Shown here: one piece after another, positions 57,152 to 64,000 of the stretch
How the letters are laid out: each line of letters starts with the position of its first letter
Numbering within the stretch: position 1 is the stretch's first letter
DNA from: Jaenimonas drosophilae
Taxonomy: Eukaryota > Euglenozoa > Kinetoplastea > Trypanosomatida > Trypanosomatidae
Assembly (NCBI GenBank): GCA_030849065.1
Contig: JASAON010001655.1
Coordinates: forward strand, 150,491 to 214,490
Direction: 5' to 3'
DNA length: 64,000 nucleotides
Notes under the pieces: generated by a model
Told to the model about the DNA's origin: nothing
Database searches by the model: none
What the model saw: only the letters and a program-made list of their open reading frames with translations
Position numbers and translations under genes: made by a program

Positions 57152-59182
57152 TTACGCGGATGGCCCAAACAGCTTCTCGAATTCCTCATCAATGTCGGCG
57201 TGTGTGTCTGGCGATGTTGAGGTTGCCTCTGCAGGTGCCCCGGATGGTGTTGGCTGTGGCTGACGTGCTTTGCTCTGGACCTCCACGGGATCCAAAATTA
57301 AGTCAAAGTCGTCGTCCGAATCTTCGGTGCCGAGCGTGAAGACGGCGGCGGCGGCGGCGTCCTCCGCGGAGGGAGTAGGAGCGGCAGAAGCACTTGGGGT
57401 TGTTCTAGTTCCGACAACACGGCCCTGCAAGGGCTCTGGCTTGGCGGATGGATGATGCGATGATGATGCGGGTCCTGAGGTGGTTGCCGCGGTGGCATGT
57501 GCGTTTGGGGCTGTTGTGGAGGCCAGGCTCGTCTGCACACGGGAGAGAAGATCGGCACCCCAGGACTTGGCAACCGCAAGACTATCCCGTGCCTTGGAGG
57601 CGAGCTCCTCGGCCTTGACCTTGGCATCGTCCGAGTGCATCGATGGCAACATGCCAGACAAGTGCTGAATGGTCGTAGATACCGTCTGTGCGGCCCCTGC
57701 CAGGCTTGGCTGCGAGCGTGGCGCCATCTCAATGATGATCTTTTGCCCACGAATGAGTGGGATCAACGAGTGGAAGCCACCCGACGACATACTTACGTAG
57801 GGGAATCCATCCTTCATGAGGTGCAGGGCCGTAACCTTCATGGCGTTGATCTCATCCGGCAACGCACGACCTGTGCCGAGCAGGACCATATGGCAGCCCT
57901 TGACGCTACGCAGACGTTCGGTGATTTGGGTGAGTGCCTCGCCATCAATGGAGAGCACGTCACCCACCCCGATGGACGAGGGAAGACGTGCGTAGTTGAA
58001 GCTCTGTGTAGAGCGGCAATCAATGATGATGTACTGCAGGGCGGCAATCGCAACGGTGGAGCCTGCGGCAGAGAAGCGTCGCTGCAGATCGCTGCGCTCC
58101 ACGGGTAGGCATGGGAAGGATGCGTAGTACAGCAACAACTCCTCCGCGTTGCGCTTCACCACACCATCTTGCGGGTCTAGGCAGAACTCTAGCATGCGCT
58201 GAGCCGAGAGGGGTGTGTTGCGGAGGAGGAGGTCTGCATTTTGCAACAAGGACTTGCCGGTGTGCAGTGGCACGAGGGCCACACTGCGTCCATCAGCCAA
58301 CATCGGCTCCATGGGTTCTGATGGCAAACGTACGCCTAAGTCGCGAACAAAGGCGTGGAGTGCATCCGCCGTGGAAGCACTCAGCAACGCCTGTCTGTAG
58401 GAAACGAAGAAGGCCACCGCCACGTAGGGCACCATGGCGGGGTCCCCCAAGATAAGAATCCAGTCAACGATGGGATAGGCATCCTCCTCGGGTGCGGCGG
58501 GCAGAAGGAAGAGGCGCTGCACGTAGTGAAGAATGTAGGGTGCTAGGTCAAAGCACAAGCAATCTAGGTGCTTGGATAGTTCCGGGTCATGGTACTGCAG
58601 CAGGAGATGCAGACAGCACTTGAGGGCGGGGGCAAAATCTAGAGCCCGTGCAGGAACGGTGTAGTCGCGGAAACTTCGGAGGAGGTTCAGCAACATCCGA
58701 AGTGCATCCTTGCCAGGTAGCTCAGCATGACGCACCAAATTGGCCATGAAAACAACCAAGGCAGCATCATCCGCATCCTCGGCACGGAAGGTTGTGCTTC
58801 GTGTGAGGAACCATGCAAAGGCAACCAGATCCTCCTTGGAAAGGTCCGTTGCCTCGAGCGCCATCCGAATCTGCTCGCCAAGCGATGAGGCTGGCTCTGT
58901 GTTTGCCTGAGACGCGTGTTGTGCCAAGTCAGAGGGAATGGATTCCTGTGGCGGACCATTCTTGTCCAAGAGCAGCTGCACGTACAGCTTGTACCGAAGT
59001 TGTGGGGTCAGCTTGCTTGACAGGTTCGGAACACGCATACACATCTTCTGCAGCTGCTGAAATGGAATGGAACCGGCATCGCTCGGGCTGCATCCCTCGA
59101 GTGCTGCCATCAAGGCTTCCTCGGGATTCCGACGAGCCCCCTGAGGCGGGGTCGGAGGTCGTGGTGGTGAGTTGTGGTCCAT
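57152..59182 (-). CDS. TBC1D23-like trafficking protein (TBC + rhodanese)
   Basis: A 676-residue protein. About residues 60-330 form a helical TBC-type domain (LSKHLDCLCFDLAPYILHYVQRLFLLP) but without the IxxDxxR and YxQ catalytic fingers, so no Rab-GAP activity is expected. Near 385-480 lies a rhodanese-like domain (YIIIDCRSTQSFNYARLPSSI ... MKVTALHLMKDGFPYVSMSSGGF) whose active-site Cys position reads GTG, so it is also non-enzymatic. This pair is diagnostic for TBC1D23, which bridges golgins and the WASH/FAM21 system at the trans-Golgi. The C-terminal part is Ala/Ser-rich and ends acidic (DEEFEKLFG). Confidence 0.9.
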   Translation of the reverse strand: MDHNSPPRPPTPPQGARRNPEEALMAALEGCSPSDAGSIPFQQLQKMCMRVPNLSSKLTPQLRYKLYVQLLLDKNGPPQESIPSDLAQHASQANTEPASSLGEQIRMALEATDLSKEDLVAFAWFLTRSTTFRAEDADDAALVVFMANLVRHAELPGKDALRMLLNLLRSFRDYTVPARALDFAPALKCCLHLLLQYHDPELSKHLDCLCFDLAPYILHYVQRLFLLPAAPEEDAYPIVDWILILGDPAMVPYVAVAFFVSYRQALLSASTADALHAFVRDLGVRLPSEPMEPMLADGRSVALVPLHTGKSLLQNADLLLRNTPLSAQRMLEFCLDPQDGVVKRNAEELLLYYASFPCLPVERSDLQRRFSAAGSTVAIAALQYIIIDCRSTQSFNYARLPSSIGVGDVLSIDGEALTQITERLRSVKGCHMVLLGTGRALPDEINAMKVTALHLMKDGFPYVSMSSGGFHSLIPLIRGQKIIIEMAPRSQPSLAGAAQTVSTTIQHLSGMLPSMHSDDAKVKAEELASKARDSLAVAKSWGADLLSRVQTSLASTTAPNAHATAATTSGPASSSHHPSAKPEPLQGRVVGTRTTPSASAAPTPSAEDAAAAAVFTLGTEDSDDDFDLILDPVEVQSKARQPQPTPSGAPAEATSTSPDTHADIDEEFEKLFGPSA

Positions 59183-59421
59183 GAAGTCTGCTCTGGTACG
59201 CTTGCACTAACAGATTGTGTGTGTGTGTGTGACAACAACAAAAAAAGAGTGAAGAACAGGAAAACGTTGTTGGTCGTTGGTGAGCACATTGCAGCATGAC
59301 ACACATGGTGATTGGGTGCTCACGTAACTAACATGACACATGTTTGTGTGCAACCACTACAGCCGAATTGGACTGGAACACAAGAAGACGGAGGTTGAAG
59401 CCAAACGCCTGCACACGTGAG

Positions 59422-61737
59422 CTAGGCTAGCACATCCAGCAAGGAGTTGTCTAGATAGCCGCCCTGCATTCCCAGCACACGGTCACGTGAGAGAAAGGCG
59501 GAGGCCTCCATCTCATTCGCCAGCGAGCTCTTGGGGCACTCCGTGCGCGTGATGGGCCCCATGCTCTGCACCTGCTGAAGCACGTGGTGGACCCAGTAGT
59601 CCTTCTCATGCCCATAAACCATGGACATATCCATGAGCTGAATCAGAAAAGTGTTGAAGTACTCTGGATTTCCCCGCTCCACGCAGTAGGCACGAAGGGC
59701 CTTCACACAACAATCACACGTGTCCAAGTGAGAACCATGCGCGCTCAGCTGCAGACAACGAAAGATGACGTCCACGAGCGTATTCATGGCGTTGATGCAG
59801 GCAGCGGGGTCCGATGGATTCGCCGCAACGAGCGCGCGGAACTCACCAACGGGGTCCATGGGCTCCACGCCACGCACACGCTGGATGCCCGTGGCTGGCT
59901 CGGTGTGCGTGGAGCTGGTGGAGCCCATGCGAAGGGCTGATGTGCTGGCACGCATGGCCTCTGCCGGGTCCACGCCGTGCGCTGACGCAGGCTCCGTCGT
60001 CGTCGCCATCGTGGCTTGCTGCTGCCCGCGGAACCAGTAGTTGTGCTCCTTGCGTGCAACAGGATCATAGGACGCGTCGAAGGGGAAAGCGGTGGCCAAC
60101 GCCTCCAGCTGGTCCTGCACCTTGGTGAAGTATGGATGAAGAACGTTGCTGGGGTGACCAAACATGGCGGTGGTCTTGCGCAGCTCCTCCTGCAGCGGCG
60201 GCATCGTTGGCGCCGCCTTCGCACTATCATCGCCGGCATCGTTTCCTGAGGAAGTGGTGGCGAGTGGTGGTGGGGGTGGTGGATTCAGCAGCCGATGAAG
60301 AATGGTGGCACGATGATGCTGAATAGTTGGATTGAAGCTTTCATTGGGCCGCAACACGTCCTTCTCCACCGTCATGTCATGGACGAGTTGGTCCATCCGC
60401 TTCTCCTCCGCGTCCGTGAAGGTGATGTCCTCCATCGCGCCAAAACGGTAGAGGCGGCAGTCCTCCGTGAAGGGGCACGGTGCCAAGTACAGAGCCTCAC
60501 GCTTTGGTGTAGATGATGGGATGCAGATGCCCAGCACCGGTTGTGCGTCCTGCCGGCCAACCCAGCGAACGAGGAGGGCCTTCTTCTCCGCGATCATGGC
60601 CTTCACCAGAGTGGAGAACCCACGCTGACCAACGACGTCGCTGAAGAGGGGGAGGAGAACCTTCACCCCGCCCATCAGAACAAATGGGGGCACCTCATCC
60701 AACGGAACGAAGGCCACCCCATCTACTCCCCGTGGTCCGGTCATCCGCATCGCCTCCAGATCGGCATCGGTGCATGGAATCAAGCTCCTGCCATAGCGAT
60801 ATGCCTTGATGCGGTCACGTTCATCAATCGGAGCACATGACGTACCTGTTGCTTCTTCCTCACCTGGTGTGGCACCCACACGGAGGTACTCACGTCGTTC
60901 CTTGACGGGCTCACCGGTGGCGGTGACGCGGAGGAAGGTTGGGGCAGGCTCGGTCGAAGCCTTGGTGAAGAGCTGCGTGGCCAGACGGATATCACCAACG
61001 CTGAGGACCAACTTGGCCAAGGGCCGCTGCAGCACCTTGCGCTTGCGGAGTGCGTGCATGCCCTCCCACGCCTCGTCCGAGGAGATCACCATGCTCGTCT
61101 CACCACAGGTGGCACAGAGATAGTGAAGGACGCGCTCGTTCTGTTGCTTCACACTAAGGGCGGACCAGTCACCGTCCAAGTGGCTCTCTGGGGCCAACGT
61201 TGGGTCTGGGTTGTAGCTCAGGTCATGGATCACGACCATGAGCTCGATCTCATCACGCAGGAGTTCTTGCACGATGGAAACTACTTCTTCCTTGTGGGCC
61301 ACTTCATGCGCGGCATCCGTCACGAAGAAGATGGTCCGTCGGAACTTCTTGCCAGCAGTTCGTTGATGCAGCAGGTGGGCACAGAGCTGAATGGTCTTGA
61401 GGATGTCACAGTGGCCAGCCGAGCTGGACTGGGTACCTGCCATGGCTCCAGACCGTACAGACTCCAGACTGGCAAGTGAAGTTAGAAACTCCGTCGTGGG
61501 TGGTTCCAATGCGCAGTCCACGACCATGTGTGCGAAGGAGCCACCATCTGGCTGTGAAAAGAGTGGGTTGCGGCTGCTCGATGTTCCCGTCAGGACAAGA
61601 CCAAGCTCGTCACTCGGTGCAAACACAATCTTTTCAGCCGCCGATTCCTGGCACAAACGCCGTCCATCGTCCAGGAGTTCGTTGGAGATGGAAGGACTGA
61701 CGTCAAGGGCAAAGAGCAGTGCATGCTTCAGTGACAT
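59422..61737 (-). CDS. KU80: Ku80 DNA end-binding subunit
   Basis: A 771-residue protein. The N-terminus is a Ku-type vWA domain (LLFALDVSPSI ... RRTIFFVTDAA, about 1-230). The Ku core (about 235-520) carries DRIKAYRYGRSLIP near 308-322 and LLVRWVGR. A helical linker and a C-terminal helical bundle follow (GEFRALVAANPSDPAACINAMN to about 720), matching the Ku80 DNA-PK-binding domain. The last residues GGYLDNSLLDVLA resemble the vertebrate Ku80 tail EGGDVDDLLDMI that binds DNA-PKcs. Ku pairs with Ku70 to hold DNA ends and protect telomeres. Confidence 0.93.
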   Translation of the reverse strand: MSLKHALLFALDVSPSISNELLDDGRRLCQESAAEKIVFAPSDELGLVLTGTSSSRNPLFSQPDGGSFAHMVVDCALEPPTTEFLTSLASLESVRSGAMAGTQSSSAGHCDILKTIQLCAHLLHQRTAGKKFRRTIFFVTDAAHEVAHKEEVVSIVQELLRDEIELMVVIHDLSYNPDPTLAPESHLDGDWSALSVKQQNERVLHYLCATCGETSMVISSDEAWEGMHALRKRKVLQRPLAKLVLSVGDIRLATQLFTKASTEPAPTFLRVTATGEPVKERREYLRVGATPGEEEATGTSCAPIDERDRIKAYRYGRSLIPCTDADLEAMRMTGPRGVDGVAFVPLDEVPPFVLMGGVKVLLPLFSDVVGQRGFSTLVKAMIAEKKALLVRWVGRQDAQPVLGICIPSSTPKREALYLAPCPFTEDCRLYRFGAMEDITFTDAEEKRMDQLVHDMTVEKDVLRPNESFNPTIQHHRATILHRLLNPPPPPPLATTSSGNDAGDDSAKAAPTMPPLQEELRKTTAMFGHPSNVLHPYFTKVQDQLEALATAFPFDASYDPVARKEHNYWFRGQQQATMATTTEPASAHGVDPAEAMRASTSALRMGSTSSTHTEPATGIQRVRGVEPMDPVGEFRALVAANPSDPAACINAMNTLVDVIFRCLQLSAHGSHLDTCDCCVKALRAYCVERGNPEYFNTFLIQLMDMSMVYGHEKDYWVHHVLQQVQSMGPITRTECPKSSLANEMEASAFLSRDRVLGMQGGYLDNSLLDVLA

Positions 61738-62163
61738 GTGGTTGGTGAATGAATCCCGTGTGTTGGTGCACGCGAGGGATGAGGGAAGGGGGGAAGGGGA
61801 TCGTGGCTATGAGACGCGCTATGAGAGAGGTAAAGTGAAAGGCAGGATGAAGCTACCCAACCTGAATCTCCGCAGTCCTTCGTACGTGAGTGAGGTTTGC
61901 ATGTGCAAAGTTGGCGAAGACATACCTCAGCAACAATAGATGATCCACTTACAAAGAAAAAAAAACTCCTCGTGTGCTGTATCCGCTGAAGGGATACACG
62001 ACCCACATCCAACATGCTTGAGCTTGCGGCCTCTACTTCCATACCCCACAAGGCCTGATATTGTGTTGGCAACAGGCTTTTTTTTCTTTCATTCGTCTCT
62101 GTGTTCGTTGGGATCAGCTAGGCCCCACTAATAGTAGTGGGCCCACAGCCCTCAAATTGTGCA
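61738..62163 (-). other. Intergenic between kinesin and Ku80
   Basis: A C/T-rich minus-strand tract near 61772-61800 lies about 35-60 bases before the Ku80 ATG. T- and A-runs occur near 61960 and 62080. The kinesin 3' UTR is included. No gene is seen. Confidence 0.5.
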
Positions 62164-64000
62164 TTACGAAGATGTCTTGGAGCGACGAAGTTTATGAGCG
62201 AGTTCGTCCTTCTCCGCTGCCAACATGCGGATTGCTTGTGTGGCCTTCCAGTAGTATACGATGAGCTCCGCACGTTCCTCACGCATGCCTCGAAGCTCGC
62301 GACGGAGGTTCTCCACTTCCTCGGTGCTCATGCCATCTTGGTTCTTGTCTCGAGGAGAGGATGCATCGTTGGGGCTTCCCTCTCGCGGTGAGGCGGCATC
62401 CTCCGCAGGCATTGTATCGCGCTGCAAGGCCCCCGTGATGCTGAGGTAGTCCGTTCCCTTCAACCCAGCGAGCTCGTTGCCCAGCTCGTCCATCTTTCGC
62501 GTCAGCTCACCACGCTCCACCTGGTAGCTCATGGACGTCTGTCGAAGCAGCTTCGCAAGCTTGAAGGTCCGCAGTTGCTCCTCACTGAGCTTCGTTGCCA
62601 CCTTGAAGCGTTGGTCACTTGTGGTGGCAAGCTTGCGTTCCAGCGCCTCAATCTTGCCTTCCAAGCTACGCGCCAGGTCCTTCCACTCACTGGACACCTG
62701 ACCCTCACTATCCCCAGCAAGTGCCGGTGCGCCACTCTTTAGCCGTCGCACTTCCTGTTCCAAGGCAGTGTTTTCTGTGGTCAGCACCTGCACACGTTCC
62801 TTGAGGGCAGAGATGCGGTCCTCGTACATCTCCTTCTCTTCGGCAAGAACACCCTCCAGTGCGCTGTCCTTCTTGTTGTCCAACTCCGCCATGAGCTGCA
62901 GGTAAAGTGCGCGGTAGTCGAGCACCTCGTGACGCTTGGCGTCCTGCTTGATTTGAATGGCTCGTTGGCCAAAACCAATGGCACTGAGACTCTCCTCGGT
63001 GTTGTCATCGGAAGGACTGATATTCACCACGAGGGACGTGTTGCCATTACCAAGAAGTGAGTACTGCAGAATACGAGTGAGTTTACTCTCACGGAAGGGG
63101 GCGTGCTGCGAGTGCTTCTCCGTCAGTGCCGCCACAACTTTACCCAACACGAGCAAGCTGCCGTTGATGTGGGTAGCCTCATCCAGGGTCTTTCCTGCTG
63201 CGTGGGTTTTACTCACGCGTTCACTACCGGCCAAATCGCACAAGACCAGCCGACCTTCCAATGCGCAGACGCCAGCCCCGTCATCGGTGCCGCCATCGTT
63301 GACCACCACCGCGGAAACCCGTGTGGAGCGCCGGATGTGAAAGGTGAAGACGGTGTGCGAGCGCGAGCTGGTGAGGTTCATGGAGGTACTCTGCATCTCC
63401 TTCCGAGTCATGCCAGTTCGAAACATGTCCATGGTGGACTCGTAATCATTGACGGAGTGCTCAATGGACTTGCCATTGCTTTCAGCCACGAGTACAACAT
63501 CACCACGTCCTTCCGAGCCAAGCTGAATGCGAACCTTGCCCTTTTGTTCGTCCAAGAGGTCTGTGAGTATTTCATTATAGAGCTGGACATAACTGACACT
63601 ACATGTATACTCGTGTTCCTTGTCCGTGTTGATTTTGCTCCAGATTTCACGCATTGCCTGCTGAAGAACACCAAGTGTCTTGGGGTCGTCGTTGCTGATG
63701 GTGAAGGTTTTACCAGATCCTGTCTGCCCATAGACGAACAACACACCGTGCTGGCCATCAAAAGCGGCGTTGACGGCGTTCTTGGCGTAGGCTTCATATA
63801 CCTCCTCCTGCTTGCTGTTTGGCTGAAATACACGATTGAAGAAAAACTCTTTCGATGACTGACCCGCACCCGCTTTCCGCGCTACCGTGATGGAGCGAGG
63901 GTCTCGTGGGTTGTATACAATGTTGTTGAAGGTGTGGGACTTCTCACGAGGAACAGGGGGACGGACACGAAGATAGACGGATATATTCTTCGGGGCCGTC
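62164..64000 (-). CDS. Kinesin motor protein, N-terminus cut by window edge
   Basis: At least 611 residues; the frame stays open to the right edge, where it reads NISVYLRVRPPVPRE, the first motor strand, so little more than the start is missing. The motor shows GQTGSGKT (P-loop), NLTSSRSHTVF (switch I), LVLCDLAGSER (switch II) and HAPFRESKLTRILQYSLLGN. The family's neck-like FGQRAIQIKQ follows and then about 250 residues of coiled coil with a short basic end (KLRRSKTSS). The N-terminal motor implies plus-end motion along microtubules. Subfamily not assigned. Confidence 0.93.
   Translation of the reverse strand, partial: TAPKNISVYLRVRPPVPREKSHTFNNIVYNPRDPRSITVARKAGAGQSSKEFFFNRVFQPNSKQEEVYEAYAKNAVNAAFDGQHGVLFVYGQTGSGKTFTISNDDPKTLGVLQQAMREIWSKINTDKEHEYTCSVSYVQLYNEILTDLLDEQKGKVRIQLGSEGRGDVVLVAESNGKSIEHSVNDYESTMDMFRTGMTRKEMQSTSMNLTSSRSHTVFTFHIRRSTRVSAVVVNDGGTDDGAGVCALEGRLVLCDLAGSERVSKTHAAGKTLDEATHINGSLLVLGKVVAALTEKHSQHAPFRESKLTRILQYSLLGNGNTSLVVNISPSDDNTEESLSAIGFGQRAIQIKQDAKRHEVLDYRALYLQLMAELDNKKDSALEGVLAEEKEMYEDRISALKERVQVLTTENTALEQEVRRLKSGAPALAGDSEGQVSSEWKDLARSLEGKIEALERKLATTSDQRFKVATKLSEEQLRTFKLAKLLRQTSMSYQVERGELTRKMDELGNELAGLKGTDYLSITGALQRDTMPAEDAASPREGSPNDASSPRDKNQDGMSTEEVENLRRELRGMREERAELIVYYWKATQAIRMLAAEKDELAHKLRRSKTSS

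Noticed and set aside
1..64000. tRNA, rRNA, CRISPR, transposon or operon-type bacterial signals
   Set aside because: No cloverleaf with a GGTTCGA-type arm, no direct repeat-spacer arrays, no transposase or reverse transcriptase, and no ribosome binding sites were noticed by eye; short repeats are simple microsatellites. A covariance-model scan could still find small RNAs.

Overview
This window looks like nuclear DNA from a kinetoplastid flagellate, probably a free-living bodonid-like lineage; the species cannot be fixed from the sequence. Four things point there. (1) All 34 protein genes I support lie on the minus strand with no strand switch across 64 kb, as in a polycistronic directional gene cluster. 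(2) None of them needs an intron. (3) Many start codons sit 0 to 60 bases downstream of a pyrimidine-rich tract ending in AG, the form of a spliced-leader trans-splice acceptor. (4) Gene content fits: a glycosomal alkyl-DHAP synthase ending in AHL, a mitochondrial lysyl-tRNA synthetase with a C-terminal extension, and many proteins with mitochondrial presequences. Intergenic DNA is mostly 170-750 bases and full of CA/TG, GA/CT and trinucleotide microsatellites. Two longer gaps (1.64 kb and 1.36 kb) hold no convincing gene.

Read in the direction of transcription, from the right edge leftward: a kinesin motor cut by the window edge; Ku80; a TBC1D23-like trafficking protein; an FKBP15-like WH1/FKBP/coiled-coil protein; a large WD-repeat-like protein; three predicted mitochondrial proteins (an acidic small protein, a LIM-type zinc protein and an eight-finger C2H2 protein); the PAN2 deadenylase; a conserved unknown; a divergent mitochondrial carrier; a VHS-like/RanBP2-finger protein; the rRNA dimethyltransferase DIM1; a small membrane protein; and a degenerate metallo-beta-lactamase-like protein with a SAM-like tail.

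Continuing leftward: a START-domain protein; PNKP; a 3-hydroxyisobutyrate dehydrogenase-family enzyme; a SETD3/LSMT-type methyltransferase; a tail-anchored LRR protein; a YIPF1/2-like protein; a class I glutamine amidotransferase; lysyl-tRNA synthetase; alkyl-DHAP synthase; a 1551-residue LRR/NWD-like/STAND NTPase/WD40 protein; an Asn-rich FoP/ALY-like RNA-export protein; a cyclin; a membrane protein; two mitochondrial unknowns; a MATH/coiled-coil protein; and a TMEM50-like protein.

The neighbours do not form one pathway, as expected where polycistronic order is not functional. Themes do recur: DNA-end repair (Ku80, PNKP), RNA metabolism (PAN2, DIM1, FoP-like), endomembrane traffic (TBC1D23-like, FKBP15-like, YIPF, TMEM50, VHS-like, START) and mitochondrial biology. 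The best candidates for something undescribed are the NWD/STAND-like giant with a damaged Walker A, a Ku80 that keeps a vertebrate-like DNA-PKcs-binding tail, and an FKBP15 homologue.
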